From a virus, in IMG/VR virus record IMGVR_UViG_3300025941_000021, positions 1 to 64,000 of that record: a DNA stretch of 64,000 bases; one strand, 5' to 3'. Under the pieces are notes generated by a model. The model worked only from the letters and a program-made list of their open reading frames with translations. It was not told where the DNA came from and ran no database searches. The number at the start of each line of letters is the position of its first letter. Positions within the stretch are counted from its first letter, which is position 1. Positions 24,453 through 31,304 of this stretch are shown here, one piece after another. The position numbers were made by a program, and so were the translations under genes.

Positions 24453-25175
24453 TCACCCGAGTCGCGAGACGTACGTGCTCGTCAACGCCTTGGGCTGGAC
24501 GCGCAGATCCTGCATCATGAGGTCACGGCCGTTGTTCGGCGGGTTCGTTGCGACGTAGCAGCCCTGGCCCCAGCGCTCGGTGAGCGTCTTCATGTCCTGC
24601 CACAGCTTCGAGTTCGGGCTGTAGCCCTCGACCGCCGCCTTGCTGTCCGCGAGACCACGACCCGTGCGCTCACGGTAGCACTTGATGGCCTCGATCTTGC
24701 GTCCCATGAAGAGGTAGAACGCTTCCTCGAACGTCAGGTCACCACGGGTGACGTGCACGGGCTCGAACTGCGTGCCTCCACCGACGCCGCACACCTGTCC
24801 GAGTGTCAGCAGCGCACCACTCGTGCGACGCTTGAGATCGTCCAGCTCCGCGATGCGTGCGTTGAGCAGGGACGTGGCCGTGTCACGCGCCGACGTCATG
24901 TCGGAGAGACGACGGTTGAGATCCTTGATCGTCTCGGCATCGAGCTTCGACTGCGCCTTGTGCGCTTCGATGACCATCTTCACGAGCTGGAAATCGGCCT
25001 GCATCTTGAACACGTCTTCGCAGACGCGCGAGACGAGCAGCAGGAACGCATCGAACGCGAAGCCGACGATCGCGCCGAGCTTCTCGGTGATGGCGGGCAG
25101 CATCGTCGTGCGCATCTCGGGGATGAGCTTGTTGGTCTTCTCGGCGGCGGTCTCGGTCTTCTTCTCTTGGCTCAT
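24453..25175 (-). CDS. Protein with bL12 C-terminal-domain-like segment
   Basis: 240 residues. An N-terminal helical/hydrophobic part (GAIVGFAFDAFLLLVSRV) leads into a long coiled-coil (KLDAETIKDLNRRLSDM...). Near residue 163 comes RKIEAIKCYRERTGRGLADS followed by KAAVEG, which follows the ribosomal protein L7/L12 C-terminal pattern (KI-x-x-IK-x-x-R-x-x-TG-x-GL-x-x-(A/S)K-x-x-VE). bL12-CTD binds translation factors; a coiled-coil protein carrying it could interact with the translation machinery. That is inference from a short motif. Confidence 0.6.
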   Translation of the reverse strand: MSQEKKTETAAEKTNKLIPEMRTTMLPAITEKLGAIVGFAFDAFLLLVSRVCEDVFKMQADFQLVKMVIEAHKAQSKLDAETIKDLNRRLSDMTSARDTATSLLNARIAELDDLKRRTSGALLTLGQVCGVGGGTQFEPVHVTRGDLTFEEAFYLFMGRKIEAIKCYRERTGRGLADSKAAVEGYSPNSKLWQDMKTLTERWGQGCYVATNPPNNGRDLMMQDLRVQPKALTSTYVSRLG

Positions 25176-25199
25176 AGAAACCTTTCCTCTCTTTGGTAC

Positions 25200-25282
25200 G
25201 TGCCACTATGACACGAATGGTGCGGGACCGAATCGAACGGTCATACTTGTGCATATGAGGCACAAGCGCTTCCAAAGCCCTG
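25200..25282 (-). other. tRNA-Met-like element, probably degenerate
   Basis: On the minus strand an anticodon-type arm with a perfect 7-bp stem and loop CTCATAT (CAT in the anticodon position) is followed by a canonical T-arm, GACCG-TTCGATT-CGGTC. The sequence that should pair as acceptor stem matches in only about four of seven positions. It is either a pseudo-tRNA or a structure I have not resolved. Confidence 0.35.
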
Positions 25283-25289
25283 CCCAGAG

Positions 25290-25487
25290 TCAACGCTCAG
25301 CAATCCACGTGGCCATACATGCCACACGTTCTTCGGTCGCTTCGAACTTCTCTACACGAATGTAGTAGCCGTCACGATCGAAGCCTACACCTACAGGGTT
25401 GAACACGCCGAAGCGGTCAACCCACAAGTGATAGACACGCCATTCCTTCACGACTGCAAGAGTCGTGTAGTATTTGAACGTGCCCAT
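25290..25487 (-). CDS. Hypothetical protein (65 aa)
   Basis: ATG at 25487 overlaps the TGA of the 18-codon frame upstream. Beta-rich sequence (RVYHLWVDRFGVFNPVGVGF). No family recognised. Confidence 0.6.
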   Translation of the reverse strand: MGTFKYYTTLAVVKEWRVYHLWVDRFGVFNPVGVGFDRDGYYIRVEKFEATEERVACMATWIAER

Positions 25488-25543
25488 CACTTCGGCAGTG
25501 GTGCAGGGAACTTGATTGGGAACACCGGAGGAAGCTTTTTCAC
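25487..25543 (-). CDS. Possible 18-residue micro-ORF
   Basis: A GTG start overlaps the upstream TGA and the TGA overlaps the next ATG, so the frame bridges two genes without a gap. The product MKKLPPVFPIKFPAPLPK is very Pro- and Lys-rich. It may be real or a coupling device. Confidence 0.35.
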   Translation of the reverse strand: MKKLPPVFPIKFPAPLPK

Positions 25544-25629
25544 AGATACCTCCACATGAACATGAACATGAACATCAGCACGAGACCGATGAGGAGTAGG
25601 GTTGCTGCAATGGCTTGTGTCGCGTTCAC
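25540..25629 (-). CDS. Single-helix membrane miniprotein (29 aa)
   Basis: GTG at 25629 overlaps the upstream TGA. The product (MNATQAIAATLLLIGLVLMF then alternating Met-Phe) is one hydrophobic helix ending WRYL. The Met-Phe repeat comes from a tandem ATGTTC repeat in the DNA. Confidence 0.5.
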   Translation of the reverse strand: MNATQAIAATLLLIGLVLMFMFMFMWRYL

Positions 25630-26081
25630 AGTGGCTGCGCCGCTGCCGCTTGGACTAGATCCTCGACTTCCACGAAGTAGCCGAGATCGTACGGAACGAT
25701 TCCGCCCTTGTTCGTCCAGCCGATTTGCGCACCATCGTGGATGTACCTGCACCACCACGGAAGATGCGTGACCTTCTCGTCACCCGTGAGAGGCACAACC
25801 TTTTCCATGTGGATGACAGGAATCGAGAAGTTCTCTTTGGTCGGGATGTACTCGACCCAGAACTTCGGACAGAACGGAAGATGAGCAATGCGCTTGAGCA
25901 CACTGATCTCATATGCTTGTTGTCCGAGCCCGCCCGTCTCGTGTGTGGCGAGGTTGCGAGGCACCTTCACGACCCAACCCGGTTGATACGGGTTGTCGTA
26001 CGCGGCACGCCCTGCACCCTCGTGGATGTAGTAGAACGTCTCTCGACAGAAGTCGTGAAGGTCGTTGAGATCGGCGAACAT
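25626..26081 (-). CDS. Small kinase-like protein (151 aa)
   Basis: Residues 17-36 read YYIHEGAGRAAYDN then GWVVKVPRN: a Gly-rich turn followed by a V-V-K strand, as in the N-lobe of protein kinase-like folds. Later EISVLKRI and HMEKVVPL fit the helix C and hinge positions. No HRD-like catalytic loop is present, so it would be an N-lobe-only or degenerate kinase. Function unknown. Confidence 0.45.
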   Translation of the reverse strand: MFADLNDLHDFCRETFYYIHEGAGRAAYDNPYQPGWVVKVPRNLATHETGGLGQQAYEISVLKRIAHLPFCPKFWVEYIPTKENFSIPVIHMEKVVPLTGDEKVTHLPWWCRYIHDGAQIGWTNKGGIVPYDLGYFVEVEDLVQAAAAQPL

Positions 26082-26083
26082 GG

Positions 26084-26554
26084 TCACACCCCGTTGACGT
26101 TGTGCTGTTGGACTTTCCAATGCGGCGGCAATACGCCTTCGAACCGCTGGAACATCGTGCGAATCTTTTCCGCACTGACGCCGTGCACGTTGCGTGCGCC
26201 CAACTCCTCACACGTGAGGCCGGGATGCACCCACACCATGTGCACCTTGTAGCCGAACGCCACACCCAACTGATAGTAGGGCGCTCGCTCAACGTTGGTC
26301 AGGTTCGTGTTGTCCACGATGATGCAGTCCACACCACGCGTGGCGTAGTCACATGCATCACGGAAGCACTCGGCGTGCGCCTCACCCAAACCCTTGGGAT
26401 TGAAGGCATAATCGCCGTTCTCGTTCATGAAGTATGTGTCCGCGGAGACGATCTCGACGCGTTCACGAATCACACTATGCGTGCGCATGATGCGCTTCGC
26501 TTCTGTGCTCTTGCCGCTGCCAGGAACGCCGATCATGATGTAGAGGTTTCCCAT
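26084..26554 (-). CDS. P-loop polynucleotide-kinase-like ATPase
   Basis: 156 residues from ATG 26554. Walker A GVPGSGKSTEAKR lies at residue 9, SADTYFM follows in the acceptor-site position, and VDCIIVDNTNLTNVERA matches the conserved DNTNL strand of the T4 Pnkp kinase / NEDD4BP2-like family. These enzymes phosphorylate 5'-OH ends of nucleic acids. It begins just after an intrinsic terminator. The Pnkp phosphatase-like half occurs as a separate gene at 35766. Confidence 0.7.
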   Translation of the reverse strand: MGNLYIMIGVPGSGKSTEAKRIMRTHSVIRERVEIVSADTYFMNENGDYAFNPKGLGEAHAECFRDACDYATRGVDCIIVDNTNLTNVERAPYYQLGVAFGYKVHMVWVHPGLTCEELGARNVHGVSAEKIRTMFQRFEGVLPPHWKVQQHNVNGV

Positions 26555-26560
26555 AACGCC

Positions 26561-26587
26561 AAAAAGCCACACCTTTTGAGTGTGGCT
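26561..26587 (-). terminator. Intrinsic terminator after the S4-domain gene
   Basis: Minus strand: 8-bp stem (26587-26580 with 26572-26565), 7-base loop, followed directly by five U residues. It ends the S4 gene transcript and separates it from the kinase gene. Confidence 0.75.
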
Positions 26588-26593
26588 CTGACG

Positions 26594-26842
26594 TCAAAGC
26601 TTTACTGTCCCGATCTTGACTGGATCGAGGTATTGCACGGTGGTAATCAATCCACCGCGCTTGATTTCGAGGTAACACGAGAATCGACCTACTGTCAGCT
26701 TGTGTTTACCATCGATCAACGTGAGCGTGGAATCATCCACACGCACATTGTTGACCTTGACCGCACCTTGCATACACTTGCGGCGTACCTCACCGCCTGC
26801 ACACGCAAAGCCCACTTTGATCAGTGCATCTTTGAGGAGCAT
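26594..26842 (-). CDS. S4-domain RNA-binding protein (82 aa)
   Basis: Start ATG at 26842, with GGAGAAG upstream; a longer start is possible. The motif LIKVGFACAGGEVRRKCMQG then AVKVNNVRVDD is a typical S4 domain, as in tyrosyl-tRNA synthetase tails, Hsp15 and RqcP. A stand-alone S4 protein of this size probably binds rRNA, tRNA or the 50S-peptidyl-tRNA complex. A second S4 protein is encoded at 51507. Confidence 0.65.
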   Translation of the reverse strand: MLLKDALIKVGFACAGGEVRRKCMQGAVKVNNVRVDDSTLTLIDGKHKLTVGRFSCYLEIKRGGLITTVQYLDPVKIGTVKL

Positions 26843-26908
26843 GGCTTCTCCAACACATCGCAGTTGATTCGTGCGAAGTTGACACACAGAATGTTTTTGC
26901 AGTGTGGT

Positions 26909-26968
26909 CTATCGATACGATAAACCTTTGGCGCTGGACGTGGCACCTTGACCGGGCGTTTCACTCAT
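26909..26968 (-). CDS. Possible 19-residue micro-ORF
   Basis: An ATG overlapping the upstream stop opens a 19-codon frame (MSETPGQGATSSAKGLSYR). Its position fits the chain of overlapping genes, but composition gives no support. Confidence 0.3.
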   Translation of the reverse strand: MSETPGQGATSSAKGLSYR

Positions 26969-27146
26969 CGCCCCAGCAGCGCACGACCTCACCCACAGGA
27001 TAGACCTTGAGATCTTCCTGTTTGATCGGTTTCTCGTAGTATTCCGCCGCACCTTGATCCAAGATGAGGCGCAACGCTTCGCCGCGCGATTGAGCAACGA
27101 CCATGAAACAGCCGCGCCAACCCATGAACAACACGAAGAGATTCAT
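26961..27146 (-). CDS. Small protein (61 aa)
   Basis: Sixty-one residues, FMVVAQSRGEALRLILDQGA followed by YYEKPIKQEDLKVYPVGE. This is a strand-helix-strand pattern that resembles small phage alpha/beta proteins. Function unknown. Confidence 0.65.
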   Translation of the reverse strand: MNLFVLFMGWRGCFMVVAQSRGEALRLILDQGAAEYYEKPIKQEDLKVYPVGEVVRCWGDE

Positions 27147-27149
27147 GTT

Positions 27150-27302
27150 TCACCCTCGGAAGAACGCGATCACGAGAATCGCAAGGGACCATCCCGCGAT
27201 CCACAGATCGACCCATCGCAGCATGTAGCGACACGTGCGGAAGCGTCCACGCAACGTCCAGAGGACCAGAGCATCGCGAGACACGAAGGCTTTGATTCGC
27301 AT
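27150..27302 (-). CDS. Small membrane protein (50 aa)
   Basis: ATG at 27302 (or 27305) overlaps the upstream TGA. A basic N-terminal half (LRGRFRTCRYMLR) is followed by one hydrophobic helix (WIAGWSLAILVIAFF). One membrane span is likely. Confidence 0.55.
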   Translation of the reverse strand: MRIKAFVSRDALVLWTLRGRFRTCRYMLRWVDLWIAGWSLAILVIAFFRG

Positions 27303-27442
27303 CATGATTTCAACGCCTTAGTTGCCGAAATGATTGCCATTTCGAGGTGATAGGCTTCGGCCTCGCGCTTGTTGTCGCGAAGCCACCAATAGCGCGACCA
27401 CATAACGGTCAACATTGCGTTGACCACATTCCACGGGACCAT
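27302..27442 (-). CDS. Small amphipathic protein (46 aa)
   Basis: ATG at 27442 overlaps the upstream TAA. Sequence MVPWNVVNAMLTVMWSRYWW followed by a charged helix. It belongs to a run of four tiny membrane-associated genes (27.1-27.7 kb). Confidence 0.5.
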   Translation of the reverse strand: MVPWNVVNAMLTVMWSRYWWLRDNKREAEAYHLEMAIISATKALKS

Positions 27443-27606
27443 TAGCCAGCGATCAACGTGCGCACGAAGCGCCACGCGCCGACGATTGCCTGTATGCCGT
27501 GGTAGTGAATCCATGCGCCAGTCGCCGCGGGGCCGAACGCCACACACGACGCACAGAGCATGAGAAGCACCGTGAGCCACGGATGTTTCGTGACGAAACG
27601 CACCAT
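27442..27606 (-). CDS. Small membrane protein (54 aa)
   Basis: Start ATG at 27606 (MVRFVTKHPWLTVLLMLCAS). A hydrophobic helix is followed by a His/Trp-containing amphipathic part. A longer in-frame start was rejected because it crosses the next gene upstream. Confidence 0.55.
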   Translation of the reverse strand: MVRFVTKHPWLTVLLMLCASCVAFGPAATGAWIHYHGIQAIVGAWRFVRTLIAG

Positions 27607-27608
27607 GG

Positions 27609-27725
27609 CTAGTGCGAGCCCGCGACAGGCTCGAAATGCATGTGATCGCCGATGTACTGCCCCGCGACCCATCCGGCCACGAGAACGAGGATGGTGAACA
27701 GGAGGAACGTGCGTACCAAGCGCAT
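27609..27725 (-). CDS. Small membrane protein (38 aa)
   Basis: ATG at 27725. MRLVRTFLLFTILVLVAGWV forms one helix and the short tail QYIGDHMHFEPVAGSH is periplasmic if the positive-inside rule holds. Stop TAG. Confidence 0.5.
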   Translation of the reverse strand: MRLVRTFLLFTILVLVAGWVAGQYIGDHMHFEPVAGSH

Positions 27726-27739
27726 GATTCATACCTTTC

Positions 27740-28225
27740 TCAGAACGTGAGAGAGCAGGACGATCCCCCGGGCGAGGTACACTCAACCGTGAGTGTACCA
27801 TCGGCGCCGAGAACAGTAGCACAGAAGAACGTACCACCATCGCAGTCGATTTCGAGTGCATCCGACGTCACGGGAACCGTGCGATACGTGTGATCACACA
27901 CGATCGTCATGTGTCCCGAAAGCATGTGGTGGGGGCAGTCGACCTCACTCACCGCGATCTGTGTGGCAGCGAAGCCACAATCGTTTTGCGCGACCATGGC
28001 CACGCTACCAGCGGGGAACATGTCACACGTTCCCATCGCGCCAGCATCCGAGCCCGCGTCAGGATCCACGGGTGAGCCGCTATCCGTGTCTCCCGTGCCC
28101 GTATCGGGCAACGTCGAGCCATCGCCGACCATCGGCCCGCTATCCGCGTCGAGTAGACGCGTGTTCGGCCGCACGATCTCAGAGCATCCCGCGAGAAGTA
28201 GCAGACACACGATTGCGATACGCAT
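27740..28225 (-). CDS. Lipoprotein with acidic linker (161 aa)
   Basis: ATG at 28225. MRIAIVCLLLLAGCSEI is a lipoprotein signal with lipobox LLAGC. A roughly 40-residue linker rich in Asp, Gly, Ser and Thr follows, then a Cys-rich globular domain (CDMFPAGSVAMVAQNDCG, VDCPHHM, CDHTY). Linkers of this type are typical of predicted surface lipoproteins in Myxococcota, which suggests the gene was acquired from, or adapted to, such a host. Role unknown; superinfection exclusion is one option. Confidence 0.75.
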   Translation of the reverse strand: MRIAIVCLLLLAGCSEIVRPNTRLLDADSGPMVGDGSTLPDTGTGDTDSGSPVDPDAGSDAGAMGTCDMFPAGSVAMVAQNDCGFAATQIAVSEVDCPHHMLSGHMTIVCDHTYRTVPVTSDALEIDCDGGTFFCATVLGADGTLTVECTSPGGSSCSLTF

Positions 28226-28227
28226 GA

Positions 28228-28413
28228 TCACCCCTTGCTGCAATAGCAGTAGACTCGATCGCCATGGTAAGAACATGTGCATTTACGCACAGTCGGTAGC
28301 GGCCGATACGGAATCTCTTTCACACGTGGTGGATCTAACTCTACACCCGTGTTGGATTCCGACCGTAACCTAACGAAAAGATAGGCTTTACCAGCGTTTG
28401 TCATAAACTCCAT
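28228..28413 (-). CDS. Small Cys-rich protein (61 aa)
   Basis: Sixty-one residues ending RKCTCSYHGDRVYCYCSKG: four Cys in a compact tail that may bind metal or form disulphides. It lies directly upstream of the lipoprotein gene, with GGGGTGATC providing the ribosome site of that gene. Confidence 0.55.
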   Translation of the reverse strand: MEFMTNAGKAYLFVRLRSESNTGVELDPPRVKEIPYRPLPTVRKCTCSYHGDRVYCYCSKG

Positions 28414-28426
28414 GATAACGCGCTAA

Positions 28427-28566
28427 GGCGCCCACTAACCCACGCATACCTTAGTCGCTCGCCCGTGAGGGTCGCTCGCTTGGTAGCGTCGCGGTAAACA
28501 CTTAGAGCCTAGTGTATCAGCGGATACACGTCGGGCGTAGCGTTTACGCTTGGGTTAGTGGGCGCC
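28427..28566. repeat. 140-bp element bounded by a 16-bp perfect inverted repeat
   Basis: 28427-28442 is the exact complement of 28551-28566. The match continues with one mismatch beyond. Inside are a 7-bp hairpin with AGCG loop (GTGTATC/GATACAC, near 28522) and a 6-bp long-range pair (GTAAAC/GTTTAC). It could be a small inverted-repeat mobile element or a multibranched RNA; no target duplication is evident at the ends. No gene inside. Confidence 0.6.
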
Positions 28567-28599
28567 CCGGTATCGGCTGCGCGCATATGTGATACCGTT

Positions 28600-29265
28600 T
28601 CAGCGTGCGGGGAATCCTCCGGAGATCGCGGCATTTCGCACCGCGTCATCCTGCCACGTGTCGAGTAGGAAGCGGATTGCGTCACGCGCGAGCGCCTTAT
28701 CGCGCCCGCTGGACGTACGATAGCGCTCGCAAAGGCGCACCATATCAGCGCACGCCTTACCGCGTGCTCCCTCACGGGCGCCCGTGACGGTATCAGCCGT
28801 CGGGAACGCCTGAGGCGCCTCGGACGGGCCTGCACTGCCATGCGAGCCACGCACGCGCATACGGTTACGCGGCAACGCGCCCGTATTGTCACGGTCTAGA
28901 GCGTGGATCGCATCGATCGCCTCGCCCGACTCGACACGAGCCGCAAGCGTGACAGTGGAGCGCGCAGCCGTAGCAGGCGCACCGATCTTGACTTGCGTTG
29001 ACTCGAAAGCGCCGAGAATGACACGAGGATCCGACGTGAGAGCACGCGCACGCTTGACCGCTGCGATCGTGTGATCGACGATCGCATGCGCCACAACGCG
29101 ATCCGTTGCGATCGGAAGCACGGGCGCGCACACGGGCGCATCGGCCGCACGATCGGTGCCGCTCGCACGCACAACGGGGCCACGTTCCGCACGCACGGCA
29201 AGGGCGAAGCAAACGCCACACGTGGCGAATGCGTCGGGCGCGTGCTTATGTGAAATGGTGTTCAC
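28600..29265 (-). CDS. Hypothetical protein (221 aa)
   Basis: The frame is open to 29709, but its upstream part runs antisense-like through the next gene. The GTG at 29265 (MNTISHKHAPDAFATCG) or the GTG at 29298 are plausible starts; neither has a clear ribosome site. The protein is Ala/Arg-rich with a Cys pair near the N-terminus (CGVC) and a helical C-terminal domain (ACADMVRLCERYRTSSGRDK). GC content is visibly higher than in neighbours. Confidence 0.6.
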   Translation of the reverse strand: MNTISHKHAPDAFATCGVCFALAVRAERGPVVRASGTDRAADAPVCAPVLPIATDRVVAHAIVDHTIAAVKRARALTSDPRVILGAFESTQVKIGAPATAARSTVTLAARVESGEAIDAIHALDRDNTGALPRNRMRVRGSHGSAGPSEAPQAFPTADTVTGAREGARGKACADMVRLCERYRTSSGRDKALARDAIRFLLDTWQDDAVRNAAISGGFPAR

Positions 29266-29306
29266 AGTGGGGCCATCGTCAGTGTGCGCGTAACGCACAG
29301 ACCATC

Positions 29307-29322
29307 GGGGGCTTGCGCCCCC
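29307..29322 (-). terminator. GC-rich hairpin between two genes
   Basis: A perfect 6-bp stem (GGGGGC/GCCCCC) with a 4-base loop lies just after the stop of the first left-arm gene. No U run follows, so attenuation or RNA processing is possible. Confidence 0.4.
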
Positions 29323-29338
29323 TAGGTTTCGGCCTAGC

Positions 29339-29614
29339 TCACTCCGCGGCGAGCGCTTCCGCGATCGAGGCGTCCAGCGCCGAGCGGAGTGCATCGCGCA
29401 TCGGGGCCAGCGCACGACGCGCAGCGGCCGCACCCTGGCGACGGTACGCACCATCGGTGCGCGCCAGTGCGAGCGCCACACGGGCCGACTCGGAAGCGAT
29501 GGCGCCCCCTTCCGCGAACGAGACGATCGTCTCGTGCGTGACCTTGGGTCCCTTGGGGGTCTCACGCGTGATCGTGACGTTGCGACCCTCGATCGTGACG
29601 GTGCGATTGGCCAT
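29339..29614 (-). CDS. First gene of the left arm, Ala-rich protein (91 aa)
   Basis: ATG at 29614 (MANRTVTIEGRNVTITRETP). A short beta-rich N-terminus is followed by an Ala/Arg-rich helical part (SARVALALARTDGAYRRQGA). It faces the divergent control region, so it is likely the first product of the leftward transcript. A 6-bp palindromic hairpin at 29662-29676 lies upstream. Function unknown. Confidence 0.65.
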   Translation of the reverse strand: MANRTVTIEGRNVTITRETPKGPKVTHETIVSFAEGGAIASESARVALALARTDGAYRRQGAAAARRALAPMRDALRSALDASIAEALAAE

Positions 29615-29852
29615 GGTGCGATCCTCTTCTGACACGCCTTAACATCCGAGGCGGAACGGTTTTCCCACAATGGGAAGGGAGACACTAACAGAGAACGAGA
29701 AGCGGTCAAAGGCTTTTTCGATGCCTCTCGCCGCGGCTTTGCGCCTACGCGAGACGTTGCAGCCGTCGTGCCAACGACGTAAGTAAGCGATTCTATTAGC
29801 TTATTTCAACACTGCTAGTTTGTTCAGCCTTTCAACCTATAGCGGATCCGAG

Positions 29853-29946
29853 TGATTTCGCATACTTAGCCTCTGTGTGATGCCTCACACTGCCCCGAAA
29901 CGACTCATGTGTGCTAATGTAAGCCTAATGATTTCGCATACTTAGC
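29853..29946 (+). repeat. Pair of 18-bp direct repeats
   Basis: TGATTTCGCATACTTAGC occurs at 29853-29870 and again at 29929-29946. Possible protein-binding sites at the left edge of the control region. Confidence 0.7.
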
Positions 29947-31043
29947 GATTTCGGGTCATTTCGGGGCACGTGGCGAATCGGGGCAATGCGAGCTAAATGC
30001 TTGTTTTCATTGGCCTATTGCGTCGTGGCACAATGTGGCACACCGGCGGCCGTTTACCGCCATAGTAAAATCGGTCTATTCCTCAATGATTACGTGAGCT
30101 TAGCTCGCACCTACATTGCCTCACATGTGCCAGACTACATTTCCACACATGTAGGTTGTGCCAATGACACTACGTGCCTATACAATACACGTAGTGTCAC
30201 CTACAGCTATCCCACAACGCATACATTTCCCTACATAGCCTCACCTTTCCCTACGTGTAAACCTTTTCCCTACACTTACCCACATTGTCTACAGTGTAAC
30301 CAAAACACCTACATCATATTATGATGTGAGTCTTTGCCTACATTCACCTACAGTGTGAGTATTGTCCTACAGCATACTACCTAAGCCCACATTTCCCTTC
30401 CTCGGAACACATTTCCTTACACTACACACAATGTGTGCAAACACCTACATAACGCACACTGTAGGTGGCATGACTATTGCCTGCGATGTAGGTGTCAATA
30501 CTACGTAAACCCACATGTAAGCTGTAAACTGACATGTGTTTCTCTAATACTATCAATGTGTTACATAGCCTCGCCAGAATCGATCTTTACAACGTTCCCC
30601 ATACCTAGCCGTAGCTCGCCCCGATTGTGTCTCTGCGAGGCGTATAGGCGCCGCAATGGCTTACGCTTGCAAAGCCTGAACATTCGAGCATCGGTTACAT
30701 GTGAGTCAATGTAAGCCTTTGCCTACATAGCGTTTTGCAATGCTTTGGTATGCCAATGTGTAGGTAAGTGTGCGCAATGTCCTACATAGCGATCGCGTAG
30801 GGCTCGGCGCGGAGTGTCTCTCAATACCTAAACTCTAGCCTTAGTATAATCGTGTTTGATTCTCAGTCTCTGCGATTCTGGTAACACCTACACTGCCCTA
30901 CGTAATACTACATGTGTGCATATTACCTACAGTAGAGTGAATGTGGGATGAGTACCCACCCTGTCCCTGTGTGCCTACATTGTCCTACATAGCACACATT
31001 TCCTCATGTATCCGGGGAGATACGTATGCACGGAATGGGCCAT

Positions 31044-31084
31044 GTATCAAAAGGGGTACGGTTGACAAGCACGTATCAAAAGGG
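31044..31084 (+). repeat. 12-bp direct repeats near the right edge of the control region
   Basis: GTATCAAAAGGG occurs at 31044-31055 and 31073-31084, 29 bases apart, about three helical turns. A TTGACA lies between them at 31062-31067 without a good -10 box. Likely activator or repressor sites for the rightward transcript. Confidence 0.55.
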
Positions 31085-31164
31085 ATTCCTTGGGGTCGGG
31101 TAAGTCCTGTACCTGCCTCCGGATATTAGATTTTTGAAAAATAGTACCCGTCGAGTATAGGTGT

Positions 31165-31176
31165 TGACACGTGTCA
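31165..31176. promoter_or_regulatory. 12-bp palindrome, possible operator
   Basis: TGACACGTGTCA is a perfect palindrome upstream of the first rightward gene. Its position suits a dimeric regulator. Confidence 0.4.
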
Positions 31177-31304
31177 TGCGGGAGACGCTCTCAGTTGATA
31201 CCCGCCATGGAGAGAAAGTTCATTTTCGGCCGGGATCTTGTAGGGAGGCGTTCTCAGTGGATCGCCAGTATGAGCGTGCTAAGCTCGGATTGGAGGAGTT
31301 TCGG

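Larger units (their letters stand above)
29615..31304. other. Divergent non-coding control region, candidate replication origin
   Basis: No convincing gene on either strand over about 1.7 kb, between the leftward and rightward gene arms. From about 30100 to 31000 the hexamer CCTACA or its complement TGTAGG recurs roughly twenty times, often as CCCTACAT or GTGTAGG. There are also direct repeats at 29853/29929 and 31044/31073, and a palindrome at 31165. Iteron-like repeats at a strand-switch point are typical of origins or early control regions. Base composition shifts from GC-rich to AT-richer here. Confidence 0.55.

Noticed and set aside
29266-29709. N-terminal extension of the gene at 28600
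   Set aside because: It overlaps the complete 29339-29614 gene in another frame on the same strand and consists of Arg/Ser-rich shadow sequence.
29990-31000. CRISPR array in the repeat-rich control region
   Set aside because: The repeats are hexamers scattered irregularly in both orientations, without regular repeat-spacer units.
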